DNA from: Candidatus Hecatellales archaeon B24
Lineage (GTDB): Archaea; Thermoproteota; Bathyarchaeia; Hecatellales; Hecatellaceae
Length of the DNA: 37,703 nucleotides
NCBI GenBank assembly: GCA_001593855.1
Contig: LUCC01000004.1
Location: forward strand, 1-37,703
Direction: 5' to 3'
Position numbers and translations under genes: made by a program. Below the pieces are notes generated by a model. The model saw nothing but the letters and a program-made list of their open reading frames with translations, ran no database searches and was not told the DNA's origin. Shown here in pieces: positions 16,020 through 24,463 of the stretch; the first letter of the stretch is position 1; each line of letters opens with the position of its first letter.

Positions 16020-16690
16020 AAGAGCTCCCTGCAAGCCTCCAGTTTGAAGCCGTACCTTGAAAGGATGGAGGCAAGCTTCTCCATGGTCTCTTCAGCTTCT
16101 GAGCCTGGGGCAACCCTGCTTACGAGGCTTCTGTAGCCGGCTATAAGCCTTGCAAGCCTGTCAGCTTCGCCTCTTCTTCCAGCCTTGGAATACGCCAGAA
16201 CTCTCGTAGCGTGGATTATGCTTTCCACAGCCGCAAATCCGGCTCTGCAGTAGGCTTCAGGAAGCCTTGGAAGGGCTTTAACCCTCAGAATTCTGCCCTT
16301 AAACAGCCCCCTACCCTCAAAGGCTTCTCCGCTGGAAATTTCAACTTCAAGCCAGCCGTAGGCATTCCTAAGCCTCGGCGCCTTAACCTTCAAAGCTGGC
16401 AGGAAGATGTCTTCAGGAAGCTCTCCGACCTCTGGCTCACCCTTGAAGGCTGTGGAAAGGAAAAGCTTGGGGCTGCCTGTAAGGTTAACCGTGCACTGCC
16501 TTTGGCTTTCAAGGTTGCGGTAGGTCCAGGTTTCAACGTAGGGCCTGATGACGATGGTATCCCATCCCTCTAGGAGAACCCCCATGGGAGCTGCGTGGGG
16601 CTTCCCCTCAGCGGTATAGCTGGCGACTATAACCTCGACGATTCGGCCTGGCTGAAGTCCAAGCTTTCTCAAGGTTTCAGGAGAAACCAA
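16016..16690 (-). CDS. DUF447 family flavin-binding split-barrel protein
   Basis: A 224-aa protein. Residues 15-140 form an FMN-binding split barrel: EVIVASYTAEGKPHAAPMGV, then TIVIRPYVETWTYRNLESQ and CTVNLTG. This fits the archaeal DUF447 group. The C-terminal third is helical (AGFAAVESIIHATR, then ARLIAGYRSLVSRV). The reaction is unknown. The gene lies beside the pterin kinase gene mptE, so a link to tetrahydromethanopterin or flavin metabolism is possible but unproven. It starts with TTG at 16690 and is divergent from mptE. Confidence 0.75.
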   Translation of the reverse strand: MVSPETLRKLGLQPGRIVEVIVASYTAEGKPHAAPMGVLLEGWDTIVIRPYVETWTYRNLESQRQCTVNLTGSPKLFLSTAFKGEPEVGELPEDIFLPALKVKAPRLRNAYGWLEVEISSGEAFEGRGLFKGRILRVKALPRLPEAYCRAGFAAVESIIHATRVLAYSKAGRRGEADRLARLIAGYRSLVSRVAPGSEAEETMEKLASILSRYGFKLEACRELF

Positions 16691-16755
16691 GGTTTCACCC
16701 TAAACTTTTACTTGGCGTAGGGGTTTAGAAGCCTTTAGGTTGCTTAGGCTTGAAC

Positions 16756-17529
16756 ATGAAGGTTTGGCTTCCCCGCTACAGGCGTATCGCAAACCTGTTA
16801 GGGTTAAGCATGGAAGCCGACTGGAAGGCCACTCTAAGGCTTGCCAGGCTGGCGGAAGGTAAAGCCGTAAAGCCATCAGAGGCAGCGAAGAGAATCTCCG
16901 GTAGAACCGTTTTCATCTTCGGGGCGGGGCCGTCTTTGGAGGCAGACCTTGAAAGGCTTTCCAAGGTAAACCTTCTCGGGCATGGGGTTTCCGTAGCTGC
17001 TGACGGAGCCACTTCAGCTCTCCTAGCCTTCAAAAAGGTTCCAAGCCTAGTGGTTTCCGACCTGGATGGAAGGGTCGGAGACCTTTTAAGGGCGGAAAGG
17101 CTTGGAGCCCTCATGGTTGTGCAAGGGCATGGCGACAACGTTGAAAGGCTTAACAGGCTTCTGCCAAAGTTTAGAAGGTTTCTGGCGACAACCCAGGTTA
17201 AACCTGTGAGAGGGCTTGTATATAATTTCGGAGGCTTCACCGACGGGGACAGAGCGGCTTTCCTAGCTGAAGCCCTGAAAGCCAGGCGGATAGTCCTAGC
17301 CGGAATGGACCTTGGCGAAACCGTTGGAAGGTTTTCCAAGCCCTGGCTTAAGGGTGAAGTTAAAGCCTCCCAGGCGAAAAAGGTTAAACTTGAAATCGCC
17401 CAGGAGCTTTTAGGCTGGCTGGCAGGCTGGGCTAAAGCGGAAATCTTAAACTTCACTCTGAAAGGCGAAGACATACCTGGCGTTAGAAGGATAAGCTTGA
17501 AAGGGCTTAAACGGCTTCTGAAGGCCTAG
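16756..17529 (+). CDS. mptE: 6-hydroxymethyl-7,8-dihydropterin pyrophosphokinase (MptE, DUF115)
   Basis: A 257-aa archaeal enzyme of methanopterin/folate-type pterin synthesis, unrelated to bacterial FolK. Family motifs are TVFIFGAGPSLEADL near residue 50, VAADGATSALL, VVSDLDG, VVQGHGDN near 126, FGGFTDGDRAAFLAEAL near 160 and GMDLGE near 180. It diphosphorylates 6-hydroxymethyl-dihydropterin. Its presence suggests the cell makes a tetrahydromethanopterin-type C1 carrier. The start is ATG 16756, with TTG 16750 also possible. The tail overlaps the convergent trm5 gene by 23 nt. Confidence 0.9.
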   Translation: MKVWLPRYRRIANLLGLSMEADWKATLRLARLAEGKAVKPSEAAKRISGRTVFIFGAGPSLEADLERLSKVNLLGHGVSVAADGATSALLAFKKVPSLVVSDLDGRVGDLLRAERLGALMVVQGHGDNVERLNRLLPKFRRFLATTQVKPVRGLVYNFGGFTDGDRAAFLAEALKARRIVLAGMDLGETVGRFSKPWLKGEVKASQAKKVKLEIAQELLGWLAGWAKAEILNFTLKGEDIPGVRRISLKGLKRLLKA

Positions 17530-18364
17530 CTTCAACGTCCAGAACTATCTGATACCACCGAGGGCCAACGCTCCTAACAACTCTTCCAAACGCAGCCTTC
17601 AACCTAAAGCCCTCAAGGCTTCTTGGGATAAGCTTAAAGGCTTCGGTTAAAGCTTCCCCGCGGCCGGCTGCCTGAACGAAATCATAGTAATGAATCCATC
17701 CTCCCTGAGGTTTTAGGGCTTGAAGAGCGTAGGGCAGATATTCTCTGGCTTTCGCTGGGAGAGGCATGAGAACTCTGTCTGCCTGGCCTTTAAGCTTTTC
17801 CACCACGGTTTTAGCGTCGCCAAGCACGGGCTTAACAACTCCTATAAGCCTGTTAAGCAGGATGTTTTCCAGCATGTAACGGTATGCTTGAGGGTTCAAG
17901 TCTACAGAGTAAACCTTTGCGGGCTTGGCCTTCCTAGCGATTACTATGCTGAAGCATCCTACCCCCGCGAACATGTTGACAACGGTTTCTCCAGGCTGGA
18001 CGAGCCTGGCTACCCTGATTCTTTCATACTGAAGCCTAGGCGAAAAATAGGTTCGGGCAATGTCTGCTTTAAAAAGGCATCCATGCTCCCTGTGAACGGT
18101 TTCCGTCCGGCTTTCTCCGGCTAGATGCTGCAGCCTCCTAAGCCTGAACTCTCCCTCCACGGGTGAAGCCTGGCTGAAAACTGCTTTAACGTTGCCGTGA
18201 ACCTGCATGATGGCTTCCGCAAGTCTTCCTCCCAAAGGCTTAAGTCCGGGTGGAAGCCTTATGACGGCTAGGTCTCCTATAATTTCAAGGGAAGACTTAA
18301 GTTCGGCTGCTTCGCTCTCGGAGAGCAGGCTTTTAAGCTTCTCCTTTAAGCCTTTCCCACGCAA
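17507..18364 (-). CDS. trm5: tRNA (guanine37-N1)-methyltransferase Trm5
   Basis: A 285-aa SAM-dependent enzyme that makes m1G37 in tRNA to hold the reading frame. The N-terminal part (IGDLAVIRLP) and the linker TVHREHGCLFKADIARTYF with SPRLQYERIRVA lead into the Rossmann domain, with motif I VVNMFAGVGCFSI near 128. The product of motif IV, here VLMPLPAKAREYL, replaces the NPP-type signature typical of Trm5 (MNLP/MPLP in archaea). The Trm5b class is most likely because the short N-terminal domain fits. It starts with ATG at 18364. Confidence 0.85.
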   Translation of the reverse strand: MRGKGLKEKLKSLLSESEAAELKSSLEIIGDLAVIRLPPGLKPLGGRLAEAIMQVHGNVKAVFSQASPVEGEFRLRRLQHLAGESRTETVHREHGCLFKADIARTYFSPRLQYERIRVARLVQPGETVVNMFAGVGCFSIVIARKAKPAKVYSVDLNPQAYRYMLENILLNRLIGVVKPVLGDAKTVVEKLKGQADRVLMPLPAKAREYLPYALQALKPQGGWIHYYDFVQAAGRGEALTEAFKLIPRSLEGFRLKAAFGRVVRSVGPRWYQIVLDVEARPSEAV

Positions 18365-18459
18365 GCCTTAAGCCCCCGCAGGCTTGGAAAGGTTTATTAG
18401 GCTTATTTGAGCCAGCCTTTAAGCTGGGTTAACCGTCTGGGAACGGGAGGCATGGCAGG

Positions 18460-18627
18460 ATGGCTTCAACCGGTAAAGGTGAAATATCCTATAAATGTGT
18501 CAGGTGCGGTAAAACGGTTTCCTACGAGTCCATTGTTGGAATGCCAGAGTTCAAGTGTCCTCACTGCGGCTACCGCATCCTCCAGAAGGTTAGGCCACCC
18601 ATAGTCAAGCAGATTAAAGCCCGGTAA
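18460..18627 (+). CDS. rpoP: RNA polymerase subunit Rpo12/P
   Basis: A 55-aa zinc-ribbon subunit of archaeal RNA polymerase. Cys13-x-x-Cys16 (YKCVRCGKTV) and Cys33-x-x-Cys36 (FKCPHCGYRI) form the zinc site. The tail RPPIVKQIKAR is the conserved Rpb12/RpoP C-terminus that contacts the assembly platform. The ATG at 18460 has GGGAGG at 18445-18450. An overlapping ATG at 18452 is in another frame. The 3' end overlaps the convergent tgtA gene by 14 nt. In many archaea rpoP follows rpl37ae, which is not here. Confidence 0.92.
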   Translation: MASTGKGEISYKCVRCGKTVSYESIVGMPEFKCPHCGYRILQKVRPPIVKQIKAR

Positions 18628-20224
18628 GCCTTTCAGCCTTAAGGCTTGCCATCGTCTTCCTAAGGTTTCCCAAGGCTTTCCCGCTCCAAGGGTCAGCTTC
18701 CCAGCCTGTAAGCACAGCCCCAATTTTTCCAGCGTCCTCCTGCCCTAGAAGGCTGGGGTCAGGGTGCAGGACAGCCTTTTCAAAGCCTGAAGTCTTAACA
18801 TATTCAGCCAAATACTCAGCCATGCTTCTAAGCATTCCCTCGCTGTAAGGCTTCGCAGCTTCAAACTGGGAGAAAGGGTAAACCTCGCAGACGCTGGCCG
18901 GGGTTAACCCGAAAACAGGATTGTAGAAGCATACTTCAACGTCCTCTGAAAGCTTAAGTTCCGCCAGCAGCCTAGCAACCTTACCATACCTTTCATCCTG
19001 AGTGTAAGGTTTAACTTCAGGTTCAGGCAGCAGTAGGAGAATCTTCTTCTCACACTTAGAGGCTTCAACCAGCGTTTCCCTAACCCTTTGAACTTCAGGC
19101 CTTCCAAGGCTTAGCTCGTCGAATATCAGCAAACCCCGGCTTTTCCATCTGGGAGTATGCTTCTCCAGGTATTTCCAGTGTTTAGCCAGGATTTTCAGGG
19201 CTTGGAGAAGGGCGGGGTGTCCTCTAGCCCTAACCTCCAAGTGTTCCCAAAGTCTTCCTTCAGCCAGACTCTGCTTAACCTTTTCCACCTCGGAAAAGCA
19301 GGCGTAAAGGTTGTGCTCCATAAGGAAGAAGGTTTTCTCCTTTTCAGGGAGTTCCTTTAAGTCTTCAAGGCTGGTTTTCCTGCAAGCTGGGCAGGGGCAT
19401 GAGAGAAACCTAAGCCTCTCAATTCTGATGGTTCCATGCTCAGTGATGTAGCGGCCGTCCTTGGCGTAAATAGCGTAGGCAGCGGAGTCGAAGAGGTCGC
19501 ATCCCAAGGCCACAGCCAGGGAGAACATGGCTGGATGGCCTGCACCGAAAAGGTGGAAGGGCTTCTCGCAGGGTAAACCGCTCTTAGCCGCTACAATCAT
19601 CTCCACAAGCAGGTCAAACCTGTAGGATTCCATCACGCCTGTCGGGCTTCCAAGCGCGTAAACGTCGAAGGGAAGCTCAGCCATACGTTTAGCGGCTGAG
19701 GCTACAAGGTCTAGGTGGCAGCCTCCCTGAACAGGTCCAACCCATAGAGGCTGCTTACCACCGTAGAGTTCTCTTACGTGCCGGAGGGTTTCTTTCCCTC
19801 TTCTAACGGTTTCCTCAACGGTTTTTTCAGCTTTACGTCTGGAAGCATCCCAGCCTGTTGGCACATCTAAAATTACAGCCACATCCGAGCCTATCTCACA
19901 CTGGTACCGGGCTATTTCAAGGGGGTCAACCTCAACTTCGCCGTACCTGAGAATCTGGTAGGCTCCTGAATCGCCTGAATCGGTTAAGATAACTCCTTTG
20001 AAGCCTAGAAGGCTGTGAACTCCCATTTCAACAGCCTTTCCCCCATAGGTTTTCCAGAGAATGTAAGCGTTAGACGTGAGCCCTTTAAACCCTATCTCCC
20101 AAAGCCTCCCAGGAGGAAACTCTAAGGTTCTAGGGTTCAGGCAGAAGCGCGGGAGTTTCAAGGCTGCCCCTCCTAAGCTTAAGCCTTCCAATCCTTCCAG
20201 CCAAATCTTCAAATTTAACTTCAA
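18614..20224 (-). CDS. tgtA: archaeosine tRNA-guanine transglycosylase (TgtA)
   Basis: A 536-aa enzyme that swaps guanine-15 of tRNA for preQ0 on the way to archaeosine. The catalytic TIM barrel is residues about 30-330: the DSGDSGAYQ motif with Asp82, GPVQGG (163-168), and GCDLFDSAAYAIYA carrying Asp243 and Asp246. A zinc site uses Cys276, Cys278, Cys281 and His304. After about 345 comes the C2-type domain (LLIFDELSLGRPEV, then the FGLTPASVCEVYPFSQF segment). No C-terminal PUA domain is visible; full archaeal TgtA is usually longer. It starts with ATG at 20224. Confidence 0.9.
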   Translation of the reverse strand: MKLNLKIWLEGLEGLSLGGAALKLPRFCLNPRTLEFPPGRLWEIGFKGLTSNAYILWKTYGGKAVEMGVHSLLGFKGVILTDSGDSGAYQILRYGEVEVDPLEIARYQCEIGSDVAVILDVPTGWDASRRKAEKTVEETVRRGKETLRHVRELYGGKQPLWVGPVQGGCHLDLVASAAKRMAELPFDVYALGSPTGVMESYRFDLLVEMIVAAKSGLPCEKPFHLFGAGHPAMFSLAVALGCDLFDSAAYAIYAKDGRYITEHGTIRIERLRFLSCPCPACRKTSLEDLKELPEKEKTFFLMEHNLYACFSEVEKVKQSLAEGRLWEHLEVRARGHPALLQALKILAKHWKYLEKHTPRWKSRGLLIFDELSLGRPEVQRVRETLVEASKCEKKILLLLPEPEVKPYTQDERYGKVARLLAELKLSEDVEVCFYNPVFGLTPASVCEVYPFSQFEAAKPYSEGMLRSMAEYLAEYVKTSGFEKAVLHPDPSLLGQEDAGKIGAVLTGWEADPWSGKALGNLRKTMASLKAERLTGL

Positions 20225-20306
20225 AACTCAAGGTTTAATCTTCCCTCTACTAGCTTGAAAAAGGAGGCTTAAGAAAATTTAGGGGATGCCCTTAAAAGGA
20301 TGTTTC

Positions 20307-20639
20307 CTACTTAAGCATGGCCTTCGCGATTTCCTCTTTGATTTCCTCCTTGGTTTTTCCTTCAGTTTCTATGCCTAGGTCTTTAGCTATCTTCTGAAGC
20401 GTTTCTTCCTCTTCTTCCTCGGTTAGCTTTCCTTCCTTAAGCTTCTGCTTCAGCCTTTGCACTTCAGCTTCAGCTTCAGCTTTCCCCTTTTCGAATTCTC
20501 CTGTGGCTTTGCCTATGCTTCTTGCCAGCTCAGGAAGCTTCTTGGCTCCGAAGAGAACTATTACGATTACGACTATGAGGACTATCCATTCCATTCCCTG
20601 AACGGTTGGGATGAAATTCAGCACTGGAAGACTGGACAT
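20307..20639 (-). CDS. tatA: Sec-independent protein translocase TatA
   Basis: A 110-aa membrane protein that forms the Tat pore. It has a short extracellular start, one transmembrane helix (about 16-31, MEWIVLIVVIVIVLFG), the hinge AKKLPELARSIGKATGEF (amphipathic helix) and a long charged cytoplasmic tail rich in E and K (50-110). The tail ends with two helical repeats of the form KxExxxEEIAK. It is downstream of tatC with a one-base gap, so the two form one operon. The Tat pathway exports folded cofactor-containing proteins. Confidence 0.88.
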   Translation of the reverse strand: MSSLPVLNFIPTVQGMEWIVLIVVIVIVLFGAKKLPELARSIGKATGEFEKGKAEAEAEVQRLKQKLKEGKLTEEEEEETLQKIAKDLGIETEGKTKEEIKEEIAKAMLK

Positions 20640-20640
20640 G

Positions 20641-21474
20641 CTACAGCACCGACTTACCTTTATCAGGCGAACCTATTTTAATCTTGTGGCGGGCAGATAT
20701 AAGCCATCCTGCCGCGTAGAGGGCTATCATAGGCCCGGCCACCATGAACATGGTTACTCCGCTTCCATCCGGCGTGATGACCGCCCCGAAAATGCACATG
20801 GCAGCAAAAGCGTAGCTGAAGTTTTCCTTCCAGAAGCTTGCTTCCACCACCTCCAGCGAGGTTAACAGTATCATTATGAGGGGAAGCTCGAAGGCTATTC
20901 CGAAGGCCGCCATGAAGAGAAGGACGAAAGATATGAAGCTGTCTATGGTTAGAAAGGTGATAAGGTTTATGGCTATAGCATACTTGAAGAGGAAGTCTAT
21001 GGTGAAAGGCAGAATCAGCACGTAGGCGAAAAAGGCTCCCACCACGAAGAGGATGGCTGCAGGGCCGCTAAGCTTAACGATAAGCCTTTTCTCATGCGGG
21101 TAAAGCCCTGGAGACACAAACTTCGCGAACTGGTAGACTATCATAGGCATCCCCAGCGTTAACCCCAAGAATATGGAGCAGTAGAACAGAGCTATAAGGG
21201 CGTCCCAGGGAGTTGTCACGATGACCTTAACGTATTCCGGTAGCAAGTCGTGCTGCAGCTTCTGGAGAAGCATGGCTGCCACGTTGTGGAAGGGGTCTGG
21301 ATAAGGATAATACACTGGGTAGCTGTTAATCTCCGTCTGCTTAATGGTGAGGGCGAAGCTTCCAGCAACTATTATGGCAATGGTTAGAATGACCTTGACA
21401 GCTCTATCCCTAAACTCTTGAAGGTGTTCCATCCAGCTCATGCGGGGACCTATGTCTTCGCTGTCCTCAGACAT
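20641..21474 (-). CDS. tatC: Sec-independent protein translocase TatC
   Basis: A 277-aa polytopic receptor of the Tat pathway with about six transmembrane helices. The N-terminal signature SWMEHLQEFRDRAVK corresponds to the conserved HLxELRxR element that binds twin-arginine signal peptides. The second loop has KFVSPGLYPHEKR, and the late GAVITPDGSGVTM matches the conserved TPD segment before the last helices. The first extracytoplasmic loop (about 45-85) is rich in Y and P. It starts with ATG at 21474, upstream of tatA. Confidence 0.93.
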   Translation of the reverse strand: MSEDSEDIGPRMSWMEHLQEFRDRAVKVILTIAIIVAGSFALTIKQTEINSYPVYYPYPDPFHNVAAMLLQKLQHDLLPEYVKVIVTTPWDALIALFYCSIFLGLTLGMPMIVYQFAKFVSPGLYPHEKRLIVKLSGPAAILFVVGAFFAYVLILPFTIDFLFKYAIAINLITFLTIDSFISFVLLFMAAFGIAFELPLIMILLTSLEVVEASFWKENFSYAFAAMCIFGAVITPDGSGVTMFMVAGPMIALYAAGWLISARHKIKIGSPDKGKSVL

Positions 21475-21605
21475 GTCTAGGCCTCAAAAATAAAGCGGTA
21501 AACCATTAAATAAAAGCTTTAGAAGCCCTCGTTCCCCTGTTTCAGCCGGAAAGGGTATAGTAAAATTAAAATTTCAGGTGGGAAAAATAAAAGTAATGTT
21601 TGCAG

Positions 21606-21612
21606 TTTATAT
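21606..21612 (+). promoter_or_regulatory. candidate TATA box of the ech operon
   Basis: TTTATAT lies about 55 bp before the TTG start of echA, in the 186-bp gap between the divergent tatC and ech operons. A Shine-Dalgarno-like AAAGGTG sits at about 21647-21653, just before the TTG. Another AT-rich stretch at 21560-21596 could also serve as promoter, so the assignment is tentative. Confidence 0.3.
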
Positions 21613-21660
21613 GAGGCAGGGTGCGAAGGGGGGAAATGAGGAGGTTAAAGGTGTAAGCTT

Positions 21661-23580
21661 TTGATAGATGGACTGCTTATAGGTTTAACCGTTGGGTTCC
21701 CTGTGGTTACAGGCCTCTTGGCCCGGGGTCTTCCAGGCGTTTGGTCAAGAAGACTGCTGGTAGTTTTAACCACCATCGTTCTAATCGTCTCCTCGCTTCT
21801 ACTCCTGTGGAGAGGCCCCTACACCTATACTCTCCCAGAGTTTTGGGACGAGGTTATAGTGGTTTTAGACTTCATCCTGCTCTTTTACTTCCTCTATCTG
21901 GGCTTCAGAATCAGGCATCCGCTTGTAGTTGTTTTAACTTTGCTCCAGCTGGTTCCCCTCGCCTACTTTGAGGCTTCTCTCCCGGTTATCCACGTGGAGC
22001 CTACGCTTGCCATAGACTTCCTAGCCATCATCATGTGCCTAATCATATGCGTTATAGGCTCTCTCATCTGCGTTTACGCTTTAAGCTACATGGACGAGCA
22101 TGAGGAGCACCTGCACCTGGCCAAAACCAGGCAGCCCAGATTCTTCCTTTACATGCTGCTTTTCCTCGGAGCCATGAACGGGCTGGTTTTCGCCAACAAC
22201 CTTTACTGGCTCTACTTCTTCTGGGAGGTTACCACGCTGTGCTGCTTCCAGCTTATCAGGCATGATGAAACACCGCAGGCGGAAAAAAATGCTGCCCTGG
22301 CCCTCTGGATGGGCCTCATAGGCGGAGTAGCCTTCGTCGCCAGCCTTTTCATCGGCTACTACCAAGTTGGAAATCTGGGTCTCAACAGTCTGATGTCTGC
22401 TCAGCCTGCCGCTATTATCCTTTTAGCCTTCGCCTGTCTGGCGTTAGCTGCCTTCACCAAGTCTGCTCAAGTACCCTTCCACAGCTGGCTTCTAGGTGCG
22501 ATGGTGGCGCCTACTCCCGTTTCCGCCCTTCTCCACTCCAGCACCATGGTTAAGGCAGGCGTATACTTGGTGCTTAGGATTGCTCCAGCCCTTCAGGGTA
22601 CAGCTTTAACTTCGGCTGTAGCCTTTGTGGGAGGGTTGAGCTTTCTGGTTACCGCGGTTCTCGCCATAAGTCAGAGGGAGTCTAAGCGTATCCTCGCCTA
22701 TTCAACCATTGGAAACCTCGGCCTCATCATTCTCTGCGCCGGAGTTAACACTCCTCTGTCCATGGTTGCCGCCCTGCTTTTACTGGTTTTCCACGCCATG
22801 TCTAAGGGGCTTCTCTTCCTCGGTGCCGGAATAGTTGAGAACAGGGTTTACAGCCGGAATATTGAGGATTGGGAGGGGCTTATCGCAAGGTTTCCCCTGA
22901 TTTCAGCCATCATGCTGGTGGGGATGTTCACCATGTTCCTTCCCCCCTCTGGGATGCTTCTGGCTAAATGGGTAACGCTGGAGGCTGTAGCCTCCTCTCC
23001 AGCCCAGTGGGCTATAACGCTCGTAACAATCCTCGCGGTTGGAAGCGCGGCTACAACCCTCTTCTGGTCGAAGTGGATGGCTCACCTGCTCTTCCACCCG
23101 TCCACAGCTGAAAGGGCTAAACGGGAGAAGCTTCAGCTTCCATACTTGGCTTCAACCATCACCATAACTGCGCTGGACATAGCTGTAAGCGTTATAGCCG
23201 CGGTTCTGGTTGCAGCCTTAGTGATTCCAACGGTTAAGCCCTGGTACGCGGTTAAACTGGCTTTGCCGCTTCTAAACCTCTCAACGGGAATCGGAGCATT
23301 CCCCATATGGCCTCTCTTCCTAGTTATGGCGGTAGCCTTAGCCCTTGCGGTGATGGTTTTCAGGGCTAAAGGTGGAAAGCTGGTTTCACCCTACATGTGC
23401 GGGGAAAACGTTGAAGGCGCTCCAGCCTCCTTCCGCTCCACAGCCGACCTAGAATTCAACTTTGACGCTTCAGGAATGTTCTTCGATAGAGCACTGGGAG
23501 AACCTAAAACCAACAGGTATGTAACCGCGGTTGGAATCCTCCTAACGGTTCTGGTTTTCGCCTTGGCTTTGGTGGTATAA
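21661..23580 (+). CDS. echA: Ech hydrogenase subunit EchA (NuoL/MrpA-type antiporter subunit)
   Basis: A 639-aa, multi-helix ion-translocating subunit. The conserved antiporter core includes FFWEVTTLCCFQLIRHD, the AFTKSAQVPFHSWLLGAM region and PTPVSALLHSSTMVKAGVYL, with channel-lining Lys and Glu residues, then the LAYSTIGNLGLII helix and HAMSKGLLFLGAG. The C-terminal extension, with VSPYMCGENVEG and DLEFNFDASGMFFD, is typical of EchA and not NuoL. It starts with TTG at 21661. Its stop is one base from echB. It pumps H+ or Na+ driven by electron flow through the peripheral arm. Confidence 0.88.
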   Translation: MIDGLLIGLTVGFPVVTGLLARGLPGVWSRRLLVVLTTIVLIVSSLLLLWRGPYTYTLPEFWDEVIVVLDFILLFYFLYLGFRIRHPLVVVLTLLQLVPLAYFEASLPVIHVEPTLAIDFLAIIMCLIICVIGSLICVYALSYMDEHEEHLHLAKTRQPRFFLYMLLFLGAMNGLVFANNLYWLYFFWEVTTLCCFQLIRHDETPQAEKNAALALWMGLIGGVAFVASLFIGYYQVGNLGLNSLMSAQPAAIILLAFACLALAAFTKSAQVPFHSWLLGAMVAPTPVSALLHSSTMVKAGVYLVLRIAPALQGTALTSAVAFVGGLSFLVTAVLAISQRESKRILAYSTIGNLGLIILCAGVNTPLSMVAALLLLVFHAMSKGLLFLGAGIVENRVYSRNIEDWEGLIARFPLISAIMLVGMFTMFLPPSGMLLAKWVTLEAVASSPAQWAITLVTILAVGSAATTLFWSKWMAHLLFHPSTAERAKREKLQLPYLASTITITALDIAVSVIAAVLVAALVIPTVKPWYAVKLALPLLNLSTGIGAFPIWPLFLVMAVALALAVMVFRAKGGKLVSPYMCGENVEGAPASFRSTADLEFNFDASGMFFDRALGEPKTNRYVTAVGILLTVLVFALALVV

Positions 23581-23581
23581 A

Positions 23582-24463
23582 ATGGATGGATGGCTTCTCA
23601 GCCTCACGGTTGCCGTCGGACTTGTGGTAGCAGCTCCCTTTATAGGAGGAATCCTAAGCGGGATAGACCGGAAGCTCACGGCGAGAATGCAGAACAGGGT
23701 TGGACCCCCAATTATTCAGCCTTTCTACGACCTGCTGAAGCTTTGGGGGAAGGAAAGCTTTGTGGCAAGCCGCTTCCAAGCTCTGCTGGCTTTCTCCTTC
23801 ATGGTTTTCTCGGTGGTAGCCTTCACCCTGCTTGTCCTAGCCCAAGACCTTCTGCTCATAGTGTTCGTCATTTCGCTGGCCGACGTATGCCTTGTTCTCG
23901 GAAGCTACTGTGGAAGGTCTCCCTACAGCTATCTTGGGGGGAGAAGGGAACTGCTTCAAATGCTCGCCTACGAGCCTATTCTGATACTTGCCGTCGTAAA
24001 CATTTACGCGGCCACAGGAAGCTTCATGGTTGAAGGCGTTTTCAAGCTTGGCTTCCCGCTGGTAATACTGCTGCCAGGAGTTTTCCTAGCCCTCCTCATA
24101 GCCCTGCCCATCGAAGCCAGAAAGTCCCCCTTCGACATCTCAGCCAGCCACCACGCCCACCAGGAAATAGTCCGAGGAGTCTTCACCGAGTTTTCAGGCT
24201 TCTCCCTAGCCCTCATAGAGTTCGGCCACTGGTTCAAGCTAATCTTCTACCTCGCCCTCCTCGCGCTTTTCTGGGTGCCACTCCTATGGCTGGGAGCCGT
24301 TCTCGCCTTCATCTTCTACTTCATAATCATGATTGTAGACAATATCTTCCCTAGGCTCACTTGGACTTTTATGTTGAAGGCTGTCTGGCTGGCAGGCTTC
24401 ACCCTTGCAGTTTCAAACCTTATCGTTTTAGCACTGCTGGGAGTTGGTTTAGCATGGGCGTAA
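23582..24463 (+). CDS. echB: Ech hydrogenase subunit EchB (NuoH-type membrane subunit)
   Basis: A 293-aa membrane subunit that anchors the hydrogenase module, with about eight transmembrane helices. NuoH-family signatures are RMQNRVGPPIIQPFYDLLKL near residue 36 and the cytoplasmic loop EARKSPFDISASHHAHQEIV near 178, followed by FTEFSGFSLALIEFGHW. The acidic and arginine residues of these loops form the quinone-like cavity that in Ech couples proton transfer to the proximal cluster. It starts with ATG at 23582. The stop TAA shares its last A with the ATG of echC. Confidence 0.9.
   Translation: MDGWLLSLTVAVGLVVAAPFIGGILSGIDRKLTARMQNRVGPPIIQPFYDLLKLWGKESFVASRFQALLAFSFMVFSVVAFTLLVLAQDLLLIVFVISLADVCLVLGSYCGRSPYSYLGGRRELLQMLAYEPILILAVVNIYAATGSFMVEGVFKLGFPLVILLPGVFLALLIALPIEARKSPFDISASHHAHQEIVRGVFTEFSGFSLALIEFGHWFKLIFYLALLALFWVPLLWLGAVLAFIFYFIIMIVDNIFPRLTWTFMLKAVWLAGFTLAVSNLIVLALLGVGLAWA

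Noticed and set aside
16211..16573. 120-aa plus-strand ORF opposite the DUF447 gene
   Set aside because: It lies wholly antisense to a recognised family protein and its translation has no domain-like pattern.
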